The translations under genes were made by a program, and so were the position numbers. This document shows positions 9,841 through 19,382 of a stretch of DNA of 64,000 nt, piece after piece; position 1 is the first letter of the stretch; each line of letters starts with the position of its first letter. The notes beneath the pieces were generated by a model, which worked only from the letters and a program-made list of their open reading frames with translations, was not told where the DNA came from and did not search any database. The DNA comes from an uncultured Thermogutta sp. (GTDB lineage: Bacteria; Planctomycetota; Planctomycetia; Pirellulales; Thermoguttaceae): positions 1 through 64,000 of the forward strand of contig CAKZMM010000162.1 in NCBI GenBank assembly GCA_937128505.1, read 5' to 3'.

Positions 9841-10514
9841 CCGAAGGCTCCTTTTCCCCAAAGCTAGATCTCAAAAGTTTAAAACTTCGAGCCTAAATAC
9901 AGCGTAAATACAGAGAACAAAAATTTGCCGGGGCCATTCCAAGGCCCCATCCTGCCGGCTCCAAACACGCCGTAGACTCACGCGATTTGCAAAGGCATTG
10001 ACCGTTAACCTGAGTTCATCCATTAAATTTGCAAAACGGTTGTATGCCGGTCAAGTCAAATAATTAAAATAGGAAAAATAGTGATTTTTGAGCAAATCGC
10101 GAAAGTACCAATCAAATGCTGCAATTGCCGGGCAATCCGGTAATGCTTTGCCCCGGGTATGTCGTCTCCCGAAGGCTTGCTTAGCCCGATGAAACAACCG
10201 GGGCAAAGGGGCGGCAATTTTTCGCGATTTCTCCTCTTTTCATACGGGTACTAGGCTACTTTTCACGGCGGCAACAACCCCCGGATGCCGCGAACGCTAC
10301 CTCTCCACCCCGCAACATAAGCCAACTTTCCTTTAAGACGCGATATCCTTATTCGTTAGGATAGTGCTTAATTCGTAGGAGAGCGAAGCCGCCTTGCCAC
10401 CCCACAATATGACCCAACCTTTCTTTAGCGAAGGACGTTTTTCGCCGGAATCCCTCCGCCATTGCAGACACACTATCAGCCTCCCGCTGGAGAAAGGGAG
10501 AGCCATTCCCATTC

Positions 10515-10560
10515 TTGGCATATATGTAATCTAAGTATTGGCATATTTGTAATCTAAGTA
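10515..10560. repeat. 23-bp tandem duplication (2 units)
   Basis: Two directly adjacent 23-bp units, 10515-10537 and 10538-10560, differ by a single base (TTGGCATAT A/T TGTAATC...). The unit is AT-rich, unlike the surrounding DNA. Function unknown. Confidence 0.88.
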
Positions 10561-10928
10561 ACCGTGGTGTGCTGTAATCCTGGTGTGCAACGCCGGACAA
10601 CCCTCCGTCGAAGGCGAGAGTTTCCCGGCAGATTGATTTAAGCCCGAAATTTGCCCTTTGCGCATTTTTCGCACGATACTCGCCGGAAAGGGGACTTTCG
10701 CCGAACTTCTTCTCGGGGTAAAAGGAAGCTCCATGGGGAAGAAGCCCTGATGCGACCAGACCGCGGATTATCAGCCATTTGTCTTGAAAACTCAAAAGCC
10801 GTGTGCCCATGGGCGAAAAGGCGTCGGAGATTTTTTCAAAAAGAATCGGAAATAAAGCCCCGCACCCAACGCGGAGCAACAAGGAATACCCTGTCGGCTT
10901 CCTTCCCGATTGTGCCCTGCCATTTGGC

Positions 10929-11078
10929 GGGGGAACCGACGCGGGCGGGGTAGATGTGTGCACCGCGTAATACTTTATCCGCTTGAGGGGGGAACCGACG
11001 CAGACCGGGCAGATGTCTGTTGCCATCGACATGCAGGTCACAGTACTGAGGGGGAACCAACACAAGCGGGGCAGATCT
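10929..11078. repeat. Three interspersed 29-bp repeats upstream of purM
   Basis: Copies begin at 10929, 10988 and 11050. Copies 1 and 2 share GGGGGAACCGACGC and all three share GGGGGAACC at the left and a G-rich stretch plus AGAT at the right. The intervening segments of about 30 and 33 bp are unlike each other. The spacing resembles a CRISPR array, but the copies are too diverged and no cas gene is present. The last copy ends about 57 bp before the purM start. Confidence 0.78.
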
Positions 11079-11134
11079 TTCAAGGTTGCGGCAGGTTTGA
11101 GCGATCGATCACGATTTCAGCACGTCGAAAAATC

Positions 11135-12196
11135 ATGGGGAAATTAACTTACCGAAATGCGGGAGTAGATTTGGACCTCTATCGTCAGGCAATGGAGCGA
11201 CTCCCCCGTCTGCTCGGACGCACCTTTACTCCCCGGGTCATTCCCTGGGCACACGGGTTCGCCGGACTATTCCAACTGGATTTCGAAAGTCCCCTTTTCG
11301 CACGCCGCTACCGTCAACCGGTGCTCGTCGGCTGTTCAGACGGGGTGGGCACCAAGCTTAAAGTGGCCAGCATGGCGAGGATCCATAACACCGTCGGCAT
11401 CGATTTGGTGGCGATGAACGTCAACGATGCCCTTTGCTGTGGGGCAGAGCCCCTGTTTTTCCTCGATTACGTGGCCCTGCCGAAAGATGATCCCGTGCTT
11501 TTGGAGCAGATCTTAACAGGGATTGTCGCGGGCTGCCAAATGGCCGACTGTGTGCTTTTAGGGGGCGAAACCGCCATTTTGCCCGATACCTATGGCCCCA
11601 ATGATTACGACTTGGCGGGCTTTTGCGTCGGCGTGGTGGAGAAAGACGCCATCATCGACGGTCGGTCCATCGTGCCGGGCGACCTGGTCATCGGATTGGC
11701 CTCCTCCGGCCTACATTCCAACGGTTATAGCCTGGTTCGCAAGGTGGTCTTCGAACACGCGGGACTGAAGGTGGATGACTACGTCCCGGAGCTTCAAGGC
11801 ACCGTGGCCGAGGTCCTCTTGCGGCCCACGCGGATCTATACCCAAGCCGTCCGCAGCGTCCTCCGACATTATCGCGTAAAGAACGTAGTGCACGGCATCG
11901 CTCATATCACCGGCGGGGGCATTCTGGAGAATTTGGCTCGGGTCGTTCCCGACGGTGTGGAGCTTGTACTCGATCGCCAAGCCTGGCCGGTGCCACCGGT
12001 TTTTTCCTGGGTCCAGAAGCTCGGCGGCATCGAAGATGCGGAAATGGAGCGGGTGTTCAACCTGGGAATCGGCATGATCTTCGTCGTCAGCTCTTATTAC
12101 GCAGAAAGCATTCGCCATCAATTGGCCGATTGCGGCATCGAGAGTTGGATCATCGGCCGGGCCCAAGAAGGAACGCAAAAAACCCGATGGGGTTAG
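11135..12196 (+). CDS. purM: Phosphoribosylformylglycinamidine cyclo-ligase (AIR synthetase)
   Basis: PurM closes the imidazole ring in purine biosynthesis, converting formylglycinamidine ribonucleotide to aminoimidazole ribonucleotide with ATP. The 353-residue protein starts at [19 protein letters not shown] and shows the PurM-family motifs [42 protein letters not shown], the Gly-rich [18 protein letters not shown] and [14 protein letters not shown]. Length is normal for the family. The frame is open further upstream to 10910, but that part encodes the interspersed repeats and is not family-like. No Shine-Dalgarno sequence is evident before 11135. No other pur genes are adjacent. Confidence 0.95.
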   Translation: MGKLTYRNAGVDLDLYRQAMERLPRLLGRTFTPRVIPWAHGFAGLFQLDFESPLFARRYRQPVLVGCSDGVGTKLKVASMARIHNTVGIDLVAMNVNDALCCGAEPLFFLDYVALPKDDPVLLEQILTGIVAGCQMADCVLLGGETAILPDTYGPNDYDLAGFCVGVVEKDAIIDGRSIVPGDLVIGLASSGLHSNGYSLVRKVVFEHAGLKVDDYVPELQGTVAEVLLRPTRIYTQAVRSVLRHYRVKNVVHGIAHITGGGILENLARVVPDGVELVLDRQAWPVPPVFSWVQKLGGIEDAEMERVFNLGIGMIFVVSSYYAESIRHQLADCGIESWIIGRAQEGTQKTRWG

Positions 12197-12556
12197 GACG
12201 CTTTGCGGGAAGTTGCCTCGTCGATCCGCCACGTTTCGCTGCGGGGAGGCATTGATTCTCGCCGAACCGGGCAGGGCTTGCCACCTATGCTTCCTTTCCG
12301 CGATGCATTGTCGTGGCGCACGTTAACGCAGGGCACGCTTCTTTGACGTCACTGTCTGTCTTCAACGGCATTGATATTTCTTCTGAACCGTTCCCCGGAG
12401 AAGTCGTAAAAGCAAGTTCGTTTCCTCATTTTTTAATCATGGATTCAGCCCTTGGAACAACCTTTGGTTCGACCTTCGAAAGCCTTGTTACGCTAAAAAA
12501 AGGGCGTAAAATGCCCTAATGAACATTTGTTCCTAAAGTACCGGGGTAAACGAAGC
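12197..12556. other. Intergenic region with a short hairpin
   Basis: No gene recognised. A small hairpin, AGGGC at 12501-12505 pairing with GCCCT at 12513-12517, follows an A-run; it is short and lacks a clear T-run, so I do not call it a terminator. The region presumably holds the promoter of the radical SAM gene. Confidence 0.45.
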
Positions 12557-13525
12557 ATGGACAAGCAGTGCGGCTGGCTTTTCCAGCCAACAGATTTCCG
12601 CCTCCCTGAGGCCGCCAAGCCCGCGGAGCTCGCGGGTGTCGGGGCCGGCGGGGCCGCGGAGCATGATGGTCGAGGCAAGCTGCCCTCAGACAGCAACTCG
12701 TTTCCGATCGCGCTGCGAACGATCACCTGCAAAACCATCCTCAATTGCAGTTCGATTTGTGACTACACGCTCAACTGCTATGTCGGCTGTACCCACGGAT
12801 GCGGATACTGCTATGCCCGGTTTATGCAGCGGTTCCGCCCCCACGAGGAACCGTGGGGGAAGTTTGTGGATATCAAAGCGAATGCGGTCGAGGCCCTTTA
12901 CCGGCAACTGCGCCGTGTGCCCCCGGGAAAAGTCTTCGTGAGCAGTGCCTGCGATGGTTGGCAACCCGTGGAAAACGAATTTCGATTGACCCGGGAATGT
13001 TGCCGCTTGCTTCTGGAGCGCGATTTCCAACTCCGAATTCTCACGAAAAGCAGCCTGGTTTCCCGAGATTTTGATTTGTTCGTGGGCAAACCTGTCCAGC
13101 TCGGCGTGACAATCACCACATTAGATGAGCGTTTGGCTCGGATCTGGGAACCCGGTGCTGCCAGCCCCCGCGAGCGCCTCGACGTGCTTCGGCATGCCAG
13201 GGAGCTTGGGCTGAATACCGTGGTGATGTTCGGCCCGCTACTTCCGTATCTTGCCGATGATGTCCCCAGCTTGCGGGAACTGTTTGAAACGGCCGCGCAG
13301 TTGAAGGTTAAGCGAATCTGGGTGGACGCGCTGAATCGCCGCCCGAAGGTCTGGCCGGCTGTCGCCCGAACCTTGGCGATTCATTTCCCCGAACTTCAAA
13401 CCCGCTACCGATCTATACTTTTCGAGGCCTCATCCCGCCAGGCTTACCTTGCTCAACTTGCCCGAAATGTCGAGCTAGCGGCGAAGCTTGCCGGCACGAA
13501 GTCACGGGTGGAAATCTGCTTTTGA
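12557..13525 (+). CDS. SPL-like radical SAM protein
   Basis: The 322-residue protein belongs to the radical SAM superfamily, in the group annotated SPL family or Rv2578c-like. The cluster-binding motif C-x3-C-x2-C is at Cys78, Cys82 and Cys85 (GCTHGCGYCYARF), preceded by the family-typical DYTLNCYVG. Further conserved-looking segments are VFVSSACDGWQPVE, LRILTKSSLVSRD and LGVTITTLDERLARIWEPGA. True spore photoproduct lyase repairs a DNA lesion in spores; planctomycetes do not form endospores, so the substrate is unknown and may be another repair or maturation target. The ATG at 12557 is preferred to one at 12527 because the region between is not family-like. Confidence 0.8.
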   Translation: MDKQCGWLFQPTDFRLPEAAKPAELAGVGAGGAAEHDGRGKLPSDSNSFPIALRTITCKTILNCSSICDYTLNCYVGCTHGCGYCYARFMQRFRPHEEPWGKFVDIKANAVEALYRQLRRVPPGKVFVSSACDGWQPVENEFRLTRECCRLLLERDFQLRILTKSSLVSRDFDLFVGKPVQLGVTITTLDERLARIWEPGAASPRERLDVLRHARELGLNTVVMFGPLLPYLADDVPSLRELFETAAQLKVKRIWVDALNRRPKVWPAVARTLAIHFPELQTRYRSILFEASSRQAYLAQLARNVELAAKLAGTKSRVEICF

Positions 13526-13783
13526 GCTACCGGCGAATCCCCGGGCCTTGGGAGATCGGTCCCAGGTCCTTTGAAAAGCGAACTTTTCGTTCCGCTTTTA
13601 CGATCCCCGCTCTGATTATGAGCTCCCCTCTAACCAAGATCTCCCCTCGCATTAAGCTCGCCGGTCTTAGAAAATCTATGCTTTTAAACGATCAAGAGAA
13701 GGCTGTCCGCCTCCAAACGGATAGGCACCACGGATGATCGATGCTTATCGGCGACCGGGCTACGCCGCGTGCTAATGAGGCAG

Positions 13784-14392
13784 TTAGTCAAGCATCGGGG
13801 CACCGTTATCGCGGCCAGGATCAGCGCCGATGGCTTGCGTGTTCCCTGATGGTAACGGCGCTGCAAATGCGGTTTTTCGACGCTGCCGCTTTCCCTCCAA
13901 GATATCGGCCTCGATGATTTGCAAGAGCTTGGCGATACACAGCTTATTGATGCTGACATTCAATTGCATGGCTTCTTCGGCAATGGCGTCATGGACGCTT
14001 TCCGGAACCCGCACGGTGATCACTTTGACCGGCTCCCACCGCCGGGCCCGGGGTCGGCTTCCCCGAAGTTGCGTGAGCATCCGCTGGATTCTGAGGTACG
14101 TTTCCGTCCGGCGAAACTGGGCCAACGCCTCGGGCGAAGGGAAATACTTTCGCACCACTCCTTCAGGCCCCACGATTTGTCGGTAGAACGTCGCCCAATT
14201 CGGGTTTTGGCTGAAGAGGTTTTCCGCCTCGGCCAAGATCTTTTGATGAATTGGGTCATCATACTCGGCGGATGCCAGCTCAGAGGTGAAACGGGGCAGA
14301 CCCCCTTGGAACGATTCGGTAGATTCCTGACTTAGTCCCGCCGAATCGGCCGAGGTTTCCGGAACTTGCAATCGCTTGATCTCCTCCATCAT
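13784..14392 (-). CDS. Ribbon-helix-helix DNA-binding protein, orphan antitoxin-like
   Basis: The 202-residue protein has a C-terminal ribbon-helix-helix segment (about residues 122-160: VKVITVRVPESVHDAIAEEA, then a Leu-rich helix), similar to HicB or Arc-type repressors. The N-terminal half (about residues 40-110) is a separate helical domain with NPNWATFYRQIVGPEGVVRK that I recall only vaguely from planctomycete proteins. Strong AAGGAGGG lies seven bases before the ATG at 14392. HicB antitoxins usually pair with a small HicA toxin encoded alongside; none is visible on either side, so it may be a stand-alone repressor. Confidence 0.68.
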   Translation of the reverse strand: MMEEIKRLQVPETSADSAGLSQESTESFQGGLPRFTSELASAEYDDPIHQKILAEAENLFSQNPNWATFYRQIVGPEGVVRKYFPSPEALAQFRRTETYLRIQRMLTQLRGSRPRARRWEPVKVITVRVPESVHDAIAEEAMQLNVSINKLCIAKLLQIIEADILEGKRQRRKTAFAAPLPSGNTQAIGADPGRDNGAPMLD

Positions 14393-15518
14393 CCCGCGAC
14401 CCTCCTTCAGTTGGCGATTTCCTCGATTTCAGACCATCGGTTCATTCCGGGGATTGAATAGCCTCCTTGTGCCCCGGGATCCTGTCGCCCTCATTTTGCT
14501 AGCGCAAGCAAGACTGGTTTTGCGGGTGGCGGGGCCGAAGCAAACTCCCACGAGCGATGTCGGGCCCCATGAGCCGGAAAGCCGCTGCACACGCCCGGCG
14601 CAAACCCCTCGAATGGGGTGTGTGCGCCGAAACATCCCCCTTTTTAGGTGGTGTGCATCGAGGCTGGCTAGCGGAGACAAAAATTCAGCTTCATGTTGCG
14701 CCAAGACGGGGGAACGGCGGGTTTTGTCTTACCGGGAAGGCTGAAAAAGCTGGCAAGAACTTTAGCCATAAGTTACGAAATGAAAAATACTTGCGTCTAT
14801 TTCTTATTTACCAAGTGTCCTTTCAAACGGATTTAAGACGCTATTTTTAAGGCTTGCGGATAACGTAACCTTTTATAATGGGGCAACTTATAACGCTTCT
14901 GATTCGCAGATCTCGTATTTCCGGCCCTTCCTCGATTCAGCAGATCCGGTTTTTCGTGTTCAAGGTGCAAACGGCGATAGGTACTCCCAAGGGGGTCGCT
15001 CAAAAACTTCCATTTGGGCGGAGACAGTCAATCTTCTCGCGGCAGTTCGGATGCCCACTCTCAACCCCTAAGGAGGCGACGGAGGCGGTCGCGAGACTTT
15101 GCTCTCGTCTGGGGCGCGTAAAGGCGGAAGTACATGAGCATGACATTTCGCAGGGGCCTGATACCTCGTTCGCTGCTACCTCGTTCGGGGCAGGTGAGGA
15201 AGGAGGCTGAGGAGCGATCTCGCCGAAACCGTGCTCGGCTCTTCCTCCGCTTGTAGAGTCTTTCCCCACCCAGCGACAAGCTACCTGAAGACATTTTCCC
15301 CCGAAAAGCGACATGCTAATACCTGTGAGCGCACCAAGTACTTACGATCGCTACAAGCTATTGGTCCTGATGGCAAAATGATTGACACCGTCACGGCAAA
15401 ATGACGGTGGGGAGTACGCCGGGGAAAAGACGCATCCGATTAAAGACCTTCGGACAAAAGGCAAAAGACGAGTAGGTAAGAGATTGTACTTACCCAGGAG
15501 CGAGAAAGCGGATTCTTC

Positions 15519-15546
15519 GAAGCAATAACAAAGAAGCAATAAGAAA
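15519..15546. repeat. 14-bp tandem duplication (2 units)
   Basis: GAAGCAATAACAAA at 15519-15532 is followed directly by GAAGCAATAAGAAA at 15533-15546. It lies next to the terminator-like hairpin. Confidence 0.8.
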
Positions 15547-15548
15547 TG

Positions 15549-15610
15549 AGAAAAAGGGCGGCTCGGGTGGATCGAGCATAAAGTCGATCTCCTCCCCGAG
15601 CACAAGCCGC
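15549..15610 (-). terminator. Rho-independent terminator-like hairpin
   Basis: Three paired blocks stack into one long stem: GCGG with CCGC, CTCGGG (15562-15567) with CCCGAG (15595-15600), and GATCGA (15570-15575) with TCGATC (15584-15589), with an 8-base loop. On the minus strand it is followed by CCCTTTTTCTC. It lies about 90 bp downstream of the leftward isomerase gene, the right place for its terminator. Confidence 0.6.
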
Positions 15611-15698
15611 TTATAAGGGCAGAAATTTGTGGCAAATCGTGTTGTCAGAATTCGGCAAGAAACCGCGGGAAGTCAGAGCGAAACCAGCTATCCTGTCT

Positions 15699-16598
15699 TC
15701 AAACCCCCGCAATTTCCCGGGCGACCTTTTCGAAGAAGCGAACACACTCCGCTAGTTCAGGCACGTTATTTTCCCAATTGTGCTCGTATTCGGCCGCAAA
15801 GAATGCCTGAAGTTTCTGGCGATATACTTCGCGCAGAATCGCCGGTACATCGGCCTGACCGGTCCCCCAAGGTACGTCGTGGGCTCCCTGCCTGCCGTAT
15901 TTGTTTAGGTCCTTGAAATGGAACGAGATAATCCGCCCCTCCAATTTGCGGATCGCCTCCACGGGGTTGATCCCCGAACGCATCCAGTGTCCTGTATCGG
16001 CACATGCACCGATCCGTTTGCTGCGGCCCTTACACGCTGCCAAGACCGTATCGGGATTCCAATATCGTGAAGGTTCCGGATGGTTGTGGAGGGCAACATT
16101 GATTTGATACTCCTCGACCAGCTTTTCGATCAAATCAAACGACTCGGGGGGCGGCTCGGAAACGATCGTTTCAATCCCCATGTCCTTCGCATATTCGAAA
16201 GTCCGGCGACAGACCTCCTCATTATTCGGCAGCCCCGTGACCCCGTACGCCACCAGCTTGATCCCCAAATCCGCCAAGCGGCTCTTGACTTCGCGACGGA
16301 TCTCTGCCGGCATGCCATCATTGGTGCGAACATCCCGCCGATCCGGGCTGAGCGATTGGCCGGGATACATCTCCACATATCGAAGCCCCAACAAAGCAAT
16401 CTTGTCCAGGGCCTCGAAAAACGTGAATCGGTTGAACGTATAAGCCTGGCATCCCAACCGCCAGCCGAGCTTTTCGGCTGTTGGCGCCCCATCGGTAAGC
16501 GGCGCCGCCATGGTCCACGTGTTTGCGGCCACTGCGGAAAGCGCCACTGAACTACCCGCCATTTGCACAAAACGCCGTCGGGAAATCTGCCGTCTCAT
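15699..16598 (-). CDS. Tat-exported sugar phosphate isomerase/epimerase-like protein
   Basis: The 299-residue protein belongs to the xylose isomerase-like TIM-barrel family. It starts with a twin-arginine signal (SRRRFVQMAGSSVALSAVAA). The barrel begins at LGWRLGCQAYTFNRFTFFEA and carries likely metal ligands in LRYVEMYPG, ETIVSEPP, VALHNHPEP, GACADTGHW, IISFHFKDL and AAEYEHNWEN, matching the Glu/His/Asp pattern of the family. Planctomycetes encode many secreted members, thought to act on sugars in the periplasm; the substrate here is unknown. AAGGAG lies upstream of the ATG at 16598. Confidence 0.85.
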   Translation of the reverse strand: MRRQISRRRFVQMAGSSVALSAVAANTWTMAAPLTDGAPTAEKLGWRLGCQAYTFNRFTFFEALDKIALLGLRYVEMYPGQSLSPDRRDVRTNDGMPAEIRREVKSRLADLGIKLVAYGVTGLPNNEEVCRRTFEYAKDMGIETIVSEPPPESFDLIEKLVEEYQINVALHNHPEPSRYWNPDTVLAACKGRSKRIGACADTGHWMRSGINPVEAIRKLEGRIISFHFKDLNKYGRQGAHDVPWGTGQADVPAILREVYRQKLQAFFAAEYEHNWENNVPELAECVRFFEKVAREIAGV

Positions 16599-16750
16599 CG
16601 CGCGACTCCTTCCAAGTCAATGGTTAACTACCCGCAGCGGATTGCACACGGCAATCCCACCACTACGCCAAGCAGTTGATTCGATCAGTATTTAGCCTAA
16701 CGCAATTATGCACAGGGCGAAAACCGTAGCCGACCCCCATCTCTCTACCA

Positions 16751-16784
16751 TATGTCATGAGGTGGATTATGTCATGAGCTGGAT
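16751..16784. repeat. 17-bp tandem duplication (2 units)
   Basis: TATGTCATGAGGTGGAT at 16751-16767 is followed directly by the same string with one change (GCTGG for GGTGG) at 16768-16784. Confidence 0.85.
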
Positions 16785-17306
16785 TATAAAGGCCCATCGA
16801 TGGGTCAAACAACGCCCGGGCTTGAGATGCCCCTTTTTCCGGCAAGATTCCGTCTCCTGTTGCCGGCGGATGAGATCGGCATGGGTAAACGGCCATTCGA
16901 TTTTTTCCGGTTAAGATCTTTTCGGGTTGCGCAAGTTACGCGGTCGGCACCACGCCCATCGGGGGCGATGCCTCATCGAAATCTCTCCAGGCGATATAAA
17001 ACTCAGTCAGACTTGTGCGCCAAAAAAGCATAAAAATCGGTCGCGGCGATACGTCACAAAAGTTCGTCACCCCAGTACGAATACCACCTAAGCAAACGAA
17101 CCCAATGCATCATTCGAAATCGGGAATGAGATTGCAAATTCGGCCGCGAATTATCGGGCACAAGAATTTCGGATTTGATGCCAACATCACGGATCCGACC
17201 TTACAGATTCGCTGCAAGGCTTCAATTCCGCGGGAACCGATGCCGGGTAACTGGAACAATCGCTAGGGGGAAGCTTCTCAGGTTTTTCCGCTCACGACGA
17301 AGACAA

Positions 17307-17339
17307 AAAAGGGGAGCAATTGCGCTAATAGCCCCTTTT
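17307..17339. other. Inverted repeat upstream of kinase gene
   Basis: AAAAGGGG at 17307-17314 pairs perfectly with CCCCTTTT at 17332-17339 around a 17-base loop. It has the look of a bidirectional terminator stem, but no gene ends here on either strand, so it may instead be a leader structure or operator for the kinase gene starting at 17466. Confidence 0.4.
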
Positions 17340-17465
17340 CACCTCTTGCTCTGAAGTGCAGGTTTGACCCAGAAAGTGCGGACGGTTAGAATCCAGTTAG
17401 GGCGATCAACTTCTTTTGAATTCTTTTTGAGCAAGATTCTCTCAAGTCGGACAAGGTTTCGAAAG

Positions 17466-19382
17466 ATGAGCGAACGGCTGAGCCTAGGGCAAACTCCGAG
17501 CGCTATTCCGAAAGGCTCACAAGCGGGGAGTTCTCGGCCCGATGGCTCCGGGCCACGATTGGCACCGCCGGGCGACAATCAGCCGACGGTGATCAGTCAA
17601 CGGCCCCCAAGTGCCCCCAAAAGTCTCTCGGATAGTTTTGCCGGCTCCGTCGAATTTTTTGCCGAGGGGGATCTGGTGGGGCACTTTCGGATTTTACGGT
17701 TTATCGGCGGCGGGGGGATGGGTCGCGTCTATCGGGCTTGGGATACTCAACTGGAGCGTGCCGTCGCTCTGAAAGTGTTGCCGCCCCAGCAAGCAGCAGA
17801 TACCGAAATCCGGTTGCGCTTTCAAAACGAGGCCCGGTCCGCCGCCAAGCTCACCCACGAAGGATTCGCTCAGGTCTATTACTTAGGAGAAGAGCGCGGG
17901 GCGCCCTATATCGCTTTCGAGTTCATCGAGGGGACAAACCTGCGGGACTTGGTTCAGGAGCAAGGCCCCCTCCCGGTGCCGACGGCGATTTCCTACACCA
18001 TTCAGGTTGCGGAGGCTTTGGGGCATGCGGCCAGCCGCGGCGTCGTGCATCGGGATATCAAGCCCTCGAATATCCTGGTTACGCGGGAAGGACGCGTGAA
18101 ACTGATCGACTTGGGGCTGGCGCGAATCCAAGTACCCGATCCAAATCGTGCTGATTTGACGGCCACAGGAGTTACCCTGGGGACTTTCGACTATATCGCG
18201 CCGGAGCAAGCGCGCGACCCTCGCTCCGCCGACCAGCGAAGCGACATCTACTCCCTCGGTTGCACCCTTTACTTCCTTCTGACCGGTCAACCGCCCTTCC
18301 CGGAGGGCAATGCCCTGCAAAAACTGCTGCAACATCAGGGGGAAGAACCGCCGGATGTGCGAAAGTTGCGCCCGGATGTGCCGCCGGCTTTAGCCCGGGT
18401 TCTACGCCGGATGATGGCCAAGGAACCGCGCGACCGCTTTCAGACGGCAGCCGCGGTGGTGGCGGCGCTTTCGGCAGTGGCGGCTGAATGGACCGAGGAC
18501 GGGGCGGAGTCGGGCCAAATCACCCGGCCCCTCAATCCTGCGCTGGGACCATGGTCGAAAGTAGCTCGGCACATCCCATGGCTGGTTCCCGTGGCCATCC
18601 TGATTCTTGCTGTGTGGCTGCTGAATTCCTACTGGGGTACCGGGGCGACGGAGCCGAGTTTACTCGAACCGACCCTTAAGCCCCGAAATCTTCGCTACGA
18701 GGTCGAAGGCCCTCTCGGTCCGCAACGGACACCATCCGACAACATATCACTGGGAAGAAAGGCCGAAAATCCGCCTTCGCTGCCGAGTGACAATTTGGGC
18801 GACTCGTATCTTCCGGGCCGGGAGAATTTATTTGATTCGGGGAGAATACCGCCGCTCCTGGAGGGGTCTCGGGGTTATCCGGAAGGTTTTCACCGGGCTT
18901 TTAGACCCGCGATAGGAAACCCCGGCCAATCAACCGAAATCCCGCAGGTTGAACCGTCTGCCCTCCCCGGGAGCGCCCCTTCGCGATCTGAGGTTGCGCC
19001 GGCTCCCGCCACTTTCGTTTCCCCCGGAGCTGGAGCTGCGCCGGCTCCCGGGGTTTCTCCCCCATCCGGGGCAAGTGCCACGCCTGCCGTTCCTTTGCCG
19101 CCTGGGGCTACAGGTTCCTCCGGTGTCGGTGGTGCGACGGCGGCAGGGCGCGAGGTTCCCGCGGGAGAATCGGAGAAGAGTCCCGGGTCGAATGCGTCGT
19201 CCGCTTCAGCCGGAGAATCAACCGCGGAAGAAGCCGCTGCTCCTCTTTTCTTAGATTCCGACTTGCAGGGGTCGAGTTGGTACTGGGACGAACCCATGTC
19301 AGAACTAGCCGGTGAATCCCCCAGGGAGTTGGGTAACGAAACGGAGTTGACCCCGGGGAGTGATCCGCCACCGGCCCCGTAA
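17466..19382 (+). CDS. Hanks-type serine/threonine protein kinase with membrane segment
   Basis: The 638-residue protein is a eukaryote-like kinase. Kinase landmarks: Gly-loop GGGGMGRVYRAW, catalytic Lys103 in VALKVL, HRDIKPSN with Asp197, a DLG motif (215-217) in place of DFG, and activation-segment GTFDYIAPEQ. Subdomain XI ends near residue 330. A single membrane segment (WLVPVAILILAVWLLNSYW) follows, then about 230 residues of low-complexity Pro/Ala/Gly/Ser-rich sequence, predicted to be extracytoplasmic. DLG is common in planctomycete kinases and does not imply inactivity. The ATG at 17466 is preferred; the frame is open upstream to a TTG. No partner phosphatase or FHA gene is adjacent. 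Confidence 0.92.
   Translation: MSERLSLGQTPSAIPKGSQAGSSRPDGSGPRLAPPGDNQPTVISQRPPSAPKSLSDSFAGSVEFFAEGDLVGHFRILRFIGGGGMGRVYRAWDTQLERAVALKVLPPQQAADTEIRLRFQNEARSAAKLTHEGFAQVYYLGEERGAPYIAFEFIEGTNLRDLVQEQGPLPVPTAISYTIQVAEALGHAASRGVVHRDIKPSNILVTREGRVKLIDLGLARIQVPDPNRADLTATGVTLGTFDYIAPEQARDPRSADQRSDIYSLGCTLYFLLTGQPPFPEGNALQKLLQHQGEEPPDVRKLRPDVPPALARVLRRMMAKEPRDRFQTAAAVVAALSAVAAEWTEDGAESGQITRPLNPALGPWSKVARHIPWLVPVAILILAVWLLNSYWGTGATEPSLLEPTLKPRNLRYEVEGPLGPQRTPSDNISLGRKAENPPSLPSDNLGDSYLPGRENLFDSGRIPPLLEGSRGYPEGFHRAFRPAIGNPGQSTEIPQVEPSALPGSAPSRSEVAPAPATFVSPGAGAAPAPGVSPPSGASATPAVPLPPGATGSSGVGGATAAGREVPAGESEKSPGSNASSASAGESTAEEAAAPLFLDSDLQGSSWYWDEPMSELAGESPRELGNETELTPGSDPPPAP

Larger units (their letters stand above)
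9841..11134. other. Repeat-bearing intergenic region between divergent genes
   Basis: About 1.3 kb separate the cytochrome gene and purM. A 244-codon leftward open frame spans 10349-11083 but its protein has no recognisable domain and its sequence runs through the repeats, so I treat it as non-coding. Two repeat loci are listed separately. Confidence 0.55.
14393..15698. other. Long intergenic region with terminator hairpin and small duplications
   Basis: About 1.3 kb without a recognisable gene. It holds a large hairpin near 15558-15610, a 14-bp duplication at 15519-15546 and two copies of GGCAAAATGA about 22 bp apart near 15371 and 15393. Small open frames on both strands have no family features. 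Confidence 0.5.
16599..17465. other. Intergenic region between divergent genes
   Basis: About 870 bp between the isomerase and kinase genes. It contains a 17-bp duplication and a GC-stemmed inverted repeat, both listed separately. No gene recognised. Confidence 0.5.

Noticed and set aside
10349-11083. 244-codon leftward open frame
   Set aside because: No recognisable domain, composition like translated non-coding DNA, and it reads through the repeat loci between the cytochrome gene and purM.
17307-17339. Rho-independent terminator
   Set aside because: The stem is good but no gene on either strand ends nearby; listed only as an inverted repeat.
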